Below, one piece after another: positions 1 through 7,076 of a stretch of DNA of 10,171 bases. The DNA comes from Myxococcales bacterium. Its GTDB lineage: Bacteria > Myxococcota > Bradymonadia > REDH01. The stretch spans positions 1 to 10,171 of the forward strand of contig JAGWVZ010000085.1 in NCBI GenBank assembly GCA_018970625.1, in the 5' to 3' direction. The translations under genes and the position numbers were made by a program. The first letter of the stretch is position 1; every line of letters starts with the position of its first letter. The notes beneath the pieces are model-generated. The model saw nothing but the letters and a program-made list of their open reading frames with translations, ran no database searches and had not been told where the DNA came from.

Positions 1-1
1 C

Positions 2-1480
2 GCCGGACTCCTTGGCTATACCGAACCATGCGGCTGCACCATCGACCTGGTTCTCGGCGGCATTGACCGCGTCACCGGCTTTGTTCAGACAGCGCGGGCA
101 CTTGCAACCGAAAGCCTCGTGCTCGATGTGGGCAATGTGCTGTTCGAGCATGCCTCGATTCCCCCTCAGGCGCTCGCTCAGGAGGTCCGAAAAACGCAGG
201 TGCTCATGGCGGCTCATCGCGAGATGGAAACCTTCGCAACTGTCCCCGGGCCCATGGATCTGGCCAACGGACTCGACTTCTACCTCCAGACCATCCCGAC
301 GTCTGGCATGCAGATTATCGTCGCCAACCTGCAGGGGCAGGGCGGCCTGCCCATCGGACTACCGCATGTGACGCGGCCACTCGGCTCCGAGACCATCGGA
401 ATTATCGGCGCCGTGGACCCTGCGATCTTCGACGGCCTGCCACAGGTCGTCGCCCTGCCGGCTGCGCCCACCATTGAGGCATCGCTCACCGAACTGGAGG
501 CCGCGGGCGCCACAACCACCATCCTGCTCTGGCAGGGCGACCTCACCGCAGCCCGTGCACAGCTCGAGAACGTGGAAGGACTCGACTTCATTCTCGTCGG
601 CCATGAACCCCGTCGCACCGATGAGGTCACACGCATCGGCTCAGCGTTTGTGCTGGAAGCCTACGATCAGGGTCGCACCGTTGGACGCCTGAAGCTCGTG
701 TCACACGACACCACATCGGAGTGGACCAACGCGCGCTCGGGGAGCAACGAAGAGCTCGCGCGCATCGACCGTCTGATCAGCAGTATCGAGGAACGCATCG
801 CACAGATCCCAACCGACGCCAACGGTCAGGAACCCGAGATCGTGACCCGTCAACGTGAACGGCTGGCCGCGCTTCAGGCGCAAAAAGCCGAGATGCAGGG
901 CTCGACGATCGCGTTCGGCGAATCCGGACGTTCCTTCTACTTTACTCCCGTCGACATGGAGCCTGGAACGCCGGTCAACGCCACGCTGACAGCGGAGATG
1001 GTTCAGTACAACGACGCTTTACAGGCCATCAACATGGCCTCGGTCACCGCACCCCTCCCCGCCGCTGCCGGGCAGCCCCACTACGTCGGCAACGCAGAAT
1101 GTTCGCGCTGTCATGTTGAAGAGCAGGCGTTCTGGCTCACGACAAGCCACGCGCACGCCATCGATACACTTGAGGTACGCAACAAGGCGTTCGACCGAAA
1201 CTGCGTGGGTTGCCATGTCACCGGCTGGGAGCAACCCGGGGGGTCGGCCCTCGGGCACACAGAAGCACTCGAAAATGTGCAATGCGAGCAGTGCCACGGA
1301 CCCGGCAGCATGCATGTACAAAACCCGCTGTTGAACAACGTACCGACAGGTGTTCACACCGAGGTTCCTGAATCGACCTGCGTCGCCTGCCACAATGAGG
1401 AGCATTCGCCTCGTTTCGATTATGCCACGTACATGGCTCGCATTCTGGGACCCGGACACGGCGCACCTTCTGCCCCTTGA
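2..1480 (+). CDS. Metallophosphatase-like protein fused to tetraheme cytochrome c554-type domain (5' partial)
   Basis: The frame is open from base 2, so the gene starts upstream; 492 C-terminal residues are visible. The ATG at 119 is internal, because the codons before it already encode family-like sequence (EPCGC, then LGGIDR). Fragment residues 1-245 resemble a calcineurin-like/5'-nucleotidase fold, with LDVGN near residue 41 and a VGHE motif near residue 200. Residues about 250-298 are charged and heptad-like, probably a coiled coil. The C-terminus carries four CxxCH heme c motifs: CSRCH (367), CVGCH (401), CEQCH (428) and CVACH (460), with extra His residues that could be axial ligands, in a pattern like cytochrome c554/c-prime domains. 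Heme c attachment implies export across the inner membrane; the signal peptide would lie outside the window. The redox partner and any phosphatase substrate cannot be read from sequence. It converges with the gene ending at 1583. Confidence 0.85.
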   Translation, partial: AGLLGYTEPCGCTIDLVLGGIDRVTGFVQTARALATESLVLDVGNVLFEHASIPPQALAQEVRKTQVLMAAHREMETFATVPGPMDLANGLDFYLQTIPTSGMQIIVANLQGQGGLPIGLPHVTRPLGSETIGIIGAVDPAIFDGLPQVVALPAAPTIEASLTELEAAGATTTILLWQGDLTAARAQLENVEGLDFILVGHEPRRTDEVTRIGSAFVLEAYDQGRTVGRLKLVSHDTTSEWTNARSGSNEELARIDRLISSIEERIAQIPTDANGQEPEIVTRQRERLAALQAQKAEMQGSTIAFGESGRSFYFTPVDMEPGTPVNATLTAEMVQYNDALQAINMASVTAPLPAAAGQPHYVGNAECSRCHVEEQAFWLTTSHAHAIDTLEVRNKAFDRNCVGCHVTGWEQPGGSALGHTEALENVQCEQCHGPGSMHVQNPLLNNVPTGVHTEVPESTCVACHNEEHSPRFDYATYMARILGPGHGAPSAP

Positions 1481-1582
1481 CCCGGAACGGTTATCAGAGC
1501 GCACGGGACATGCGTTCGATCGCGGCACGGGAAGCCGGTCGGCTAAGTGAGACAGCGCTCGCGCGGGTCTACGGCTCGCGGA
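1481..1582. other. Convergent intergenic region with weak hairpin
   Basis: This 102-bp spacer separates the stop codons of two convergent genes. It holds two copies of GCACGGGA (1501-1508 and 1525-1532, 24 bp apart). At its right edge GCTCGCGG (1574-1581) can pair with CCGC plus GAGC (1593-1596, 1598-1601) around a one-base bulge. This hairpin overlaps the minus-strand stop codon. No T-run follows on either strand, so it is not a canonical intrinsic terminator, and how transcription ends here is unclear. Confidence 0.35.
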
Positions 1583-2668
1583 CTATCGGCCCCCGCTGAG
1601 CGAATTCGTTCGGATCTCCTGCGTCATCTGAATCCGCTGCTCCACGGATTGCGTAAGCAAATCCAACACTTCCGGGTCCACATTCAACTCGGCGCGCTGA
1701 GCGAGCGCAGGCAACACCGCGTTCAGGTGCGCGTTGATGGCCCCGGCACGGAGCATCCTGCGAGCGAGCTCCTCCTGCGTGGCCCGATCGGGAAGCGTAG
1801 AGTCCATCACCTCTTCCAGCAGGATCAGGTGCGCTCCAAACTGCGACTCCACCACCCCGGTCAGCTCGCCGACCTGCAGCGCCGGGTCGAAGGTAGCTGC
1901 GGCGAACGCCGGATCGGCCTGCTCAATGCCCTGCCAGCGTGCCGTCCCGCTGTAATCACGGGGCAGCGCGAATCGCTGATCAACCACGACCGTCATGTGG
2001 TGGGTTGTCGCCTGCTCGCGAAGTTGCCCGGCGACAGCCGCCAGATCTTCGGCGAAGACCGCCGATGGACTCAGGACCAGCTCTTCTCGCAGCACCTGAA
2101 GCGTCTGGCGCGCCCATTGTTTGTCGGCATCTGTCGCTTCTTCTTCAAATCGCAGCAACAGATGACTGACTCGACGCAGCTCGGGCAGCCCAAACAACAC
2201 CCGGTTGGCCGGCTCATCGACGATATCGCGTACGGCCTGCTCCGATGGCGACGCATCGGGCACCGTCCAGACATCCCGCATGAGCCAGTGCAGCACGCGC
2301 GCCTGCCGCGCCGCATCTTCTACCATTCCCTCCGCTTCCGGCGCCCCGCCAGATGACTGACTCCCCAACCGCACGTCAATCAGGTCCTCGATCGCCTGCT
2401 GTGTGGACAGCGTCGGAAAGAGGATGAGCCAGGTCGCAACGTCGCCGGTGGAGATGCTGTCGTCCCCGACTGTCGCCACGATATCCCCGGGTAGCACGCC
2501 GTCTCCGAAAAGTTGCTGCACCCGCTGCTCCACGAGCGCTCCATCGTCGACGGCGACACCGACGGAACGGTCACGGTCGCCGCACCCACACGCCAGTAGC
2601 GCCCACGCGCAGCACGAAAGTATGCCAGAACGGGACAGGCGCCATGCTCTCCGGATGTCGGCTTTCAT
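1583..2668 (-). CDS. Parvulin/SurA-like peptidyl-prolyl isomerase lipoprotein
   Basis: A 361-aa exported protein, probably a periplasmic prolyl isomerase or chaperone. The N-terminus has basic residues, a hydrophobic stretch and a lipobox LLAC (Cys27), so it should be lipid-anchored. Residues about 50-125 are helical with a SurA-N-like opening (VATVGDDSISTGDV, resembling the usual 'VNGE.I...D'). The parvulin-type domain follows at about 155-285: a VSHLLLRF strand, VDQRFALP, then PAFAAATFDPALQVGELTGVV and SQFGAHLILLEEV, which matches the PpiC/rotamase pattern. The C-terminus is helical. I chose the ATG at 2668 over the upstream in-frame ATG at 2791 because TGGAG lies 5 nt before it and a signal sequence begins there. 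Its start overlaps the stop of the 64-aa gene (ATGA), implying translational coupling. Divergence from well-known SurA makes isomerase activity likely but unproven. Confidence 0.8.
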   Translation of the reverse strand: MKADIRRAWRLSRSGILSCCAWALLACGCGDRDRSVGVAVDDGALVEQRVQQLFGDGVLPGDIVATVGDDSISTGDVATWLILFPTLSTQQAIEDLIDVRLGSQSSGGAPEAEGMVEDAARQARVLHWLMRDVWTVPDASPSEQAVRDIVDEPANRVLFGLPELRRVSHLLLRFEEEATDADKQWARQTLQVLREELVLSPSAVFAEDLAAVAGQLREQATTHHMTVVVDQRFALPRDYSGTARWQGIEQADPAFAAATFDPALQVGELTGVVESQFGAHLILLEEVMDSTLPDRATQEELARRMLRAGAINAHLNAVLPALAQRAELNVDPEVLDLLTQSVEQRIQMTQEIRTNSLSGGR

Positions 2669-2859
2669 GGACGCTCCAGTAGCAGAATGCCACGTGAAAA
2701 CTCGGTGGACGACCGCAGGAAGAGCGCCGTGACCGCAGTCGCCAGCAGAAAACCAAGCAGCTGACCTTCCATCATCCGCGCGGCACCCCACGCAAAACTG
2801 CCGATGGCAGCCAGCAGTGCAAGCACCATCAGCACTTCAAGAACAAGGAGCCGACTCAC
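2665..2859 (-). CDS. Small two-helix membrane protein, 64 aa, GTG start
   Basis: The protein has two predicted transmembrane helices, about residues 4-25 (LLVLEVLMVLALLAAIG then SFAWGAA) and 33-49 (QLLGFLLATAVTALFL), joined by a short ARMMEG turn and followed by a Ser/Glu/Arg tail. I recognise no family. The GTG start at 2859 is supported by GGAGG 5 nt upstream; the in-frame ATG at 2955 would add 32 unlike residues with no ribosome site. The stop TGA overlaps the next gene's ATG (ATGA), so the two are probably translated together. That link makes an envelope role with the parvulin lipoprotein plausible. Reality as a gene is supported by the ribosome site, the overlap and coherent hydrophobicity, not by homology. 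Confidence 0.68.
   Translation of the reverse strand: MSRLLVLEVLMVLALLAAIGSFAWGAARMMEGQLLGFLLATAVTALFLRSSTEFSRGILLLERP
2674..2678 (-). promoter_or_regulatory. Ribosome binding site of the parvulin lipoprotein gene
   Basis: TGGAG on the minus strand, 5 nt before the ATG at 2668 and inside the end of the upstream 64-aa gene. It fixes the start and removes 41 spurious N-terminal residues of the longer open frame. Confidence 0.65.
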
Positions 2860-3000
2860 ACAAACCTCCAGCGAACGCGCAACAGGCGAACGATACTGAA
2901 ACACGTGACAGGACGTCATGCAAGCCCTCGAAGCACCCGATTGCGAGCCCAACACGACATGTGAAGGCGCGCCTGATTGCCGCGCGAACGCGAATCTCGG
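2860..3000 (-). other. Spacer of 141 bp inside the minus-strand gene cluster
   Basis: This lies between the stop of the seven-helix protein and the GTG of the 64-aa gene. It is too long for tight coupling, so the downstream pair may have its own promoter, though I see no convincing -35/-10 pair. The 9-mer GTGTTTCAG (minus strand, 2904-2896) also occurs upstream of the seven-helix gene (3881-3873); this may be chance. Confidence 0.3.
2865..2869 (-). promoter_or_regulatory. Strong Shine-Dalgarno deciding the GTG start of the 64-aa gene
   Basis: GGAGG on the minus strand with a 5-nt spacer to GTG at 2859. It is among the clearest ribosome sites in the window and is the main reason for the non-ATG start. 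Confidence 0.65.
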
Positions 3001-3852
3001 TCAGGCCGCTCGCAGCGCCAGCCACCAAAGGGCTGCGGCGGCCAGCAACGCCAGTGGTCCAACAAGCGCAACCCGCCAGAGTAGACGGCGCGGAACAGGA
3101 CGCTTCAGCCAGGGTCCGTGCGTATCGCGAGCGTCTGCGACCGGGGCGATCGAAGGCGCGATCAAAAACAGATACACGCCCACGCTCCACAGGAAAATCA
3201 CCAGAAGTGAAGAGAATACGGTAATTCCATGACCCTGCATCCTCACCTCGGTCTCTCCCACCATCGCGATGGTCGCCAGCGGTATTGCCAGTAGCGCCGT
3301 GCCCGCCAAAGCCCGCCACTCTACAAGTCGCGCCACACGCACCGTAGAAGGCGAGAATCGCTCCTCGTAATCAGGTGTCTGGGGGGTATCTCGATCACAC
3401 CATCGCGTACAGGCCACCACATAGACCAAAAGCGACCATATCAGGGTTCCGGTGCGGGCGCCGTGAACAAACAGCGCGCGAGGTAGCTCGGGTAACAACG
3501 CCAATGCCCCCAGATTGGCAAAGACAAATCCGGGGATCAGCATGAGCTCCGAGCGACGCATCAGACCTGCCGCCAACAGGGCAACCGCGAGGAACAAACA
3601 ACAAGCGGCCAGAAGCGGGAATGCGCCGGTGAGCCCCGCGACCAGAACACCCAGAAGCGTGTGCCCCAGCACACTGAGCGCCGACAGCGCGGTGGACACG
3701 AGCGCAAGCTGCCGAAACAGGACCCGGGGCGTAGGCATCAGTGTGGACATGGCGTCGTCATACGGCATGCGTCGCGTTGACAAAAGCCTGAACGCGCCAG
3801 GCAACTGACGAGCAACCCCAAATCTGCCGCGTGCGTTGGCTAACCGCGACAT
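3001..3852 (-). CDS. Seven-helix integral membrane protein of unknown function
   Basis: Up to 283 aa with about seven predicted membrane helices near residues 49-72, 76-97, 103-121, 135-149, 181-199, 210-235 and 259-281, and a basic N-terminus. A soluble loop at about 150-178 contains WCDRDTPQTPDYEERFSPS, and another (236-258) is rich in charge. I recognise no catalytic or transport motif and no family. The start is uncertain: ATGs at 3852, 3768 and 3750 share the frame and none has a strong ribosome site. The first 34 residues are Arg-rich and not membrane-like, so a start at 3750 (MSTLMPTP) or 3768 is at least as plausible. It is the first gene of the minus-strand cluster and is divergent from the methyltransferase gene across a palindrome-rich region. 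A role in the envelope is inferred only from hydrophobicity and neighbours. Confidence 0.7.
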   Translation of the reverse strand: MSRLANARGRFGVARQLPGAFRLLSTRRMPYDDAMSTLMPTPRVLFRQLALVSTALSALSVLGHTLLGVLVAGLTGAFPLLAACCLFLAVALLAAGLMRRSELMLIPGFVFANLGALALLPELPRALFVHGARTGTLIWSLLVYVVACTRWCDRDTPQTPDYEERFSPSTVRVARLVEWRALAGTALLAIPLATIAMVGETEVRMQGHGITVFSSLLVIFLWSVGVYLFLIAPSIAPVADARDTHGPWLKRPVPRRLLWRVALVGPLALLAAAALWWLALRAA

Positions 3853-3919
3853 GTCGCAACTGCACGCTGAATCTGAAACACACTCGCGGGCTTCAGACCC
3901 AAAGACACATGAGACACAA

Positions 3920-3948
3920 TAGACAGGTCCTGCAGGCCTGTGTATCGA
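3920..3948 (+). promoter_or_regulatory. Candidate sigma70-like promoter for the methyltransferase-kinase operon
   Basis: TAGACA (3920-3925, 5 of 6 to TTGACA) is separated by exactly 17 bp from TATCGA (3943-3948, only 3 of 6 to TATAAT). The -10 lies inside the palindrome 3940-3953. Transcription from here would give a leader of about 100 nt. The poor -10 makes this tentative; a weak -10 is what an activator- or repressor-controlled promoter might have. Confidence 0.28.
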
Positions 3949-3953
3949 TACAC
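3929..3953. promoter_or_regulatory. Cluster of palindromes: possible operator in divergent promoter region
   Basis: Perfect 14-bp palindrome GTGTATCGATACAC at 3940-3953, immediately preceded by the overlapping 8-bp palindromes CCTGCAGG (3929-3936) and CAGGCCTG (3933-3940). CAGGCCTG recurs at 3989-3996, 56 bp away. The site lies between divergent genes, where a dimeric regulator could control one or both. No regulator gene is present in the window, so the binding protein is unknown. Confidence 0.4.
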
Positions 3954-4057
3954 CGCCTTTCCGTGGCTCGACCTCGTCGGGAACCCGTCAGGCCTGTCGG
4001 TCGGCTTCGAAACGTGCCATCTGGTGCACGTCGTCCGTGAACGGGTAAGTCTTCGCT

Positions 4058-5305
4058 ATGCAGCATGCACCCATGCAGGAACCCGACCACTCGTCTTGTG
4101 CCATCGTGCGTGTATGGCTGACACCGGAGGGTGAGAAGACGGTCCGACGTCGCCGACCATGGCTGTTTGGTGGTCATGTGCAACGAATCAGCCACGCCGC
4201 CGCGACCGGCGCGACGGCCATCGTATACGACGAAAAACGCCGCTTTGTCGCCGTCGGCATGTACGACGCCGACTCGCCCATTCGGGTGCGACTTCTGGAA
4301 TTCGGTCAGCAGACAACCATTGACAGGGCGTGGCTCATCGCCCGACTGAACGCGTCGCTGGCAGCGCGAGCAGCCCTGTCGGAACCAGAGACCAACGGTT
4401 GGCGCCTGGTGTATGGCGAGTCTGACGGGATGCCCGGCCTGGTGATTGACCGCTACGCATCCGTGGCCGTGGTCAAGTTCTACACCGGTGCGTGGGCGCG
4501 CTTCGCACAGGACATCTACGACTGGTGCCTTGCGCTCCAGGGGGTCACAGCGGTCGTTGCGCGGTGCGCCCGCTCCGTCACCGCAGTCGCTGGCTCAGAC
4601 CGCTGGATTCTAGACGGCTCAGTTGTGCGCGGAGCGCTGGATCCGAGCGGCCAGGTGCAGTTTCTGGAGCGTGGACTTCTTCTGTATTGTGACCCCTGCA
4701 AAGGGCAGAAGACCGGGTTTTTTCTGGACCAGCGCGAAAACCGAACCCGGGTGGGTCAGTTGGCAGCAGGCAAAACCGTGCTGAACGTCTTTGCCTACAA
4801 CGGAGGGTTCTCGTTGCACGCCGCTCGCGGTGGCGCGCGACAGGTCACGTCACTCGACCTGAGTCGGCCGGCGCTGATAGAAGCCGAGCGCAACTTTCTG
4901 GCCAATCAGCACGACATGCACGTACGGCAGTGTGACCATCAGATACTCGTCGGCGACGCCTTCGTGCTCTTGGCGGAGCTGGCACGGCAGCGATCGTCGT
5001 GGGACATCGTGATCATCGATCCGCCGTCCTTTGCCAAAGAGGCTGCGCATGTCGACCGAGCCCTGGCGGCCTATCAGAAGCTTGCGCGTCTTGGAGCAGC
5101 ACTGGTCAGGGCGGGAGGCACGCTGGTGCTCGCTTCCTGCTCGAGCCGAGTCACCCCGTCCCAGTTTGAAGACGTCATGCGCGAAGCGGTACAGTCCACA
5201 GGCAGACGCGTACGTCACAGCGAAAGAACCGGACATCCTGCCGATCACCCCGTCGGTTTCGAACAGGCCGAATACCTGAAATGCCTGTTTCTGGAGGTCG
5301 ACTAG
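4058..5305 (+). CDS. rlmI: RlmI-family 23S rRNA (cytosine-5) methyltransferase
   Basis: A cytoplasmic, SAM-dependent RNA methyltransferase of 415 aa; E. coli RlmI, about 396 aa, makes m5C1962 in 23S rRNA. Residues about 15-90 fit the N-terminal PUA-like RNA-binding domain (RRRRPWLFGGHV). A middle domain contains YGESDGMPGLVIDRY. The family signature KGQKTGFFLDQRENR is at 215-229, followed by the SAM-binding motif NVFAYNGGFS (243-252), LDLS, catalytic-motif DPPSF (321-325) and SCSSR (Cys361). An in-frame TAA at 4046 places the start at or after ATG 4058; ATG 4073 is the alternative, and neither has a strong ribosome site. The stop is 1 bp before the kinase start, so both are probably one operon. 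The exact target base is assumed from the family (COG1092), whose members may differ. Confidence 0.88.
   Translation: MQHAPMQEPDHSSCAIVRVWLTPEGEKTVRRRRPWLFGGHVQRISHAAATGATAIVYDEKRRFVAVGMYDADSPIRVRLLEFGQQTTIDRAWLIARLNASLAARAALSEPETNGWRLVYGESDGMPGLVIDRYASVAVVKFYTGAWARFAQDIYDWCLALQGVTAVVARCARSVTAVAGSDRWILDGSVVRGALDPSGQVQFLERGLLLYCDPCKGQKTGFFLDQRENRTRVGQLAAGKTVLNVFAYNGGFSLHAARGGARQVTSLDLSRPALIEAERNFLANQHDMHVRQCDHQILVGDAFVLLAELARQRSSWDIVIIDPPSFAKEAAHVDRALAAYQKLARLGAALVRAGGTLVLASCSSRVTPSQFEDVMREAVQSTGRRVRHSERTGHPADHPVGFEQAEYLKCLFLEVD
5293..5297 (+). promoter_or_regulatory. Ribosome binding site of the kinase gene
   Basis: GGAGG lies in the last codons of the methyltransferase gene, 9 nt before the ATG at 5307. 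It supports that start and independent initiation or reinitiation after the upstream stop. Confidence 0.55.
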
Positions 5306-5306
5306 G

Positions 5307-7076
5307 ATGCTGAGCAAGCTGCGAAAGCGAGTGGCGTCATTCACGGCCACACATGACGCGCAACGACTCCCGACGTTCACCGTCGCCACGCAGATGAAGC
5401 GCATTGGCGACCCGCGCAGCCTGATCGAACAGGCTGCGGAGCGCGTTCCGAACTCAACCCTGCAGTTCACGCTGGGTTTTCTGGCCTTCTACATGGTGAG
5501 CGCGCTCTCCGGCAGTCAGGCGTTTATCTGGAACATGCCCCTGCACCCCGAGCCGTGGCTTCCTGTTCCGGATATGGCCGCTTTTCTTGTCGTCGTACTG
5601 GGACTGATCACGTTCAGCATCGCCCGCAGCGGCCGACTCTCTCGCGAAGCGCTCATCAATCTGCACGGGCTCTATGAGGTTGCCGTATGTTTCGGTGTTG
5701 CGCTCTTCGAGAACTGGTCTCCGTGGATGCCCGGTGAGCTACCCCGGAGCGCACCCATCTCAACGATCATCATCATGGTGTTCCCGCTGGTCGTGCCGTC
5801 AACGGCAGGTCGGCAGCTACTGGCGGCGTTGGCTGCAGCCCTGATGACGCCGCTGGCCATGTACGTCGCAATGCGTTTCAACGGCGGTAACCTGCCCGAC
5901 AGCGGGGCGTTGGTGATCATCTTCGGCAGTCTGGCGATCGCTGTCCTGCTGGCCGCGTTTCCCTCCAACGCAGTTCATAATCTTGCCTATCGGCAGATCG
6001 CCTCCAGGCTGGGGTCCTACACCCTGCAGACGCCTCTCGGAAAAGGGGGAATGGGAGAGGTCTGGCAGGCGCGGCACGACAAAATTTCGAGACCGGCAGC
6101 GGTAAAATTCGTCAAACCCGAGACACTCGGCGCCATCTCACCAACCGGACGCAGTCGTCTGGCCGAGCGCTTTGAGCGCGAGGCACGCGTGATCGCCGGA
6201 CTCCGCTCACCCAACACCGTTCAACTCTATGACTTCGGTATCGCGGACGATGGCACCCTGTACTACGTCATGGAGTATCTGGAAGGTCTCAGCCTGGACG
6301 AGCTGGTCGGGCTCTACGGCCCTCTTCCAGTGGATCGGGCCATTCACATGCTGCGCCAGGTGTGCCTGTCACTCGAAGAAGCACACCAGCGCGGCCTGAT
6401 TCACCGGGACATCAAGCCCGCGAATCTGCAGGCTTGCATCTACGGAACCGAGTTCGATTTTATCAAGGTGCTCGATTTCGGCCTGGTGTCAGCAGCGTCC
6501 GATCGTGAAGTGGTCGAACTGTCGGCCACTGGAGAGGTCCTGATCACCGGCACGCCCGCCTTCATCGCGCCCGAGGTGGTAGCGCAGCAGCCGATCATTG
6601 ATGCGCGCGCTGACATTTACGGAGTCGGATGTGTCGCCTTCTGGCTGCTGACAGGAAATCTGGTGTTCGACGCCGATAACGCATCCGACATCATGGCTGC
6701 ACATCGACACCTCATGCCCCCTCGGGTTAGCGAGTGCACGTCGACTCCAATACCAGCATCACTCGAACATTTGATCGAGAGATGCCTGGCCAAACGCCCC
6801 TCGCAGCGACCGGACAGCGTCGTCGAAGTCGTCCACGAACTGGACGCCATCATCGCCAGCGGCGACGCCGGGGAGTGGACAAGAAACGACGCCGAAAAGT
6901 GGTGGACGGTCGAAAAGCCGGCCATGGACAAGCGCTTGCAACCCGAAAAGCGCAGGAAGGACGACCCCTCGATTCTGAATACGGCCGCGCGCCGTCTCGG
7001 TTCGACTGCTGGACTGGCCGATACCATCGAAGGCATGTTGTTCGTTCAGGACAGCGACCGACGTTCGCGACAATGA
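5307..7076 (+). CDS. Transmembrane Ser/Thr protein kinase (six N-terminal helices, C-terminal kinase)
   Basis: A 589-aa membrane kinase that should phosphorylate Ser/Thr of cytoplasmic proteins. About six helices lie near residues 52-75, 88-106, 118-137, 150-168, 169-190 and 200-219, after a basic N-terminal tail. The Hanks-type domain spans about 238-513 with every key residue: glycine loop GKGGMGEV (245-252), Lys267, candidate helix-C Glu292, HRDIKPAN (366-373), DFG (390-392), GTPAFIAPE (415-423), Asp436 and Arg501. HRD and DFG are present, so it should be active. The tail (514-589) contains EWTRNDAEKWW and is basic and disordered-looking. The order is the reverse of PknB, where the kinase comes first and one helix follows. 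The membrane part resembles no sensor I know; a signal-sensing role is inferred. It starts 1 bp after rlmI. Confidence 0.92.
   Translation: MLSKLRKRVASFTATHDAQRLPTFTVATQMKRIGDPRSLIEQAAERVPNSTLQFTLGFLAFYMVSALSGSQAFIWNMPLHPEPWLPVPDMAAFLVVVLGLITFSIARSGRLSREALINLHGLYEVAVCFGVALFENWSPWMPGELPRSAPISTIIIMVFPLVVPSTAGRQLLAALAAALMTPLAMYVAMRFNGGNLPDSGALVIIFGSLAIAVLLAAFPSNAVHNLAYRQIASRLGSYTLQTPLGKGGMGEVWQARHDKISRPAAVKFVKPETLGAISPTGRSRLAERFEREARVIAGLRSPNTVQLYDFGIADDGTLYYVMEYLEGLSLDELVGLYGPLPVDRAIHMLRQVCLSLEEAHQRGLIHRDIKPANLQACIYGTEFDFIKVLDFGLVSAASDREVVELSATGEVLITGTPAFIAPEVVAQQPIIDARADIYGVGCVAFWLLTGNLVFDADNASDIMAAHRHLMPPRVSECTSTPIPASLEHLIERCLAKRPSQRPDSVVEVVHELDAIIASGDAGEWTRNDAEKWWTVEKPAMDKRLQPEKRRKDDPSILNTAARRLGSTAGLADTIEGMLFVQDSDRRSRQ

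Noticed and set aside
1574..1601. Hairpin between convergent genes as a terminator
   Set aside because: The stem is bulged, overlaps a stop codon and has no T-run on either strand, so it is reported only as a weak structure.
1547..2356. Long plus-strand open frame (269 codons) opposite the parvulin gene
   Set aside because: It lacks domain-like patterns, is rich in Arg and His as expected for an antisense shadow in GC-rich DNA, and lies opposite a well-supported gene.
2896..3881. Shared 9-mer GTGTTTCAG upstream of two minus-strand genes
   Set aside because: The copies lie at different distances from the starts (about 37 and 21 nt) and no promoter boxes align with them; chance is likely.
4850..5470. 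Minus-strand open frame (206 codons) across the rlmI-kinase junction
   Set aside because: It overlaps strongly conserved methyltransferase motifs and the kinase start; nothing in it looks like a protein family.
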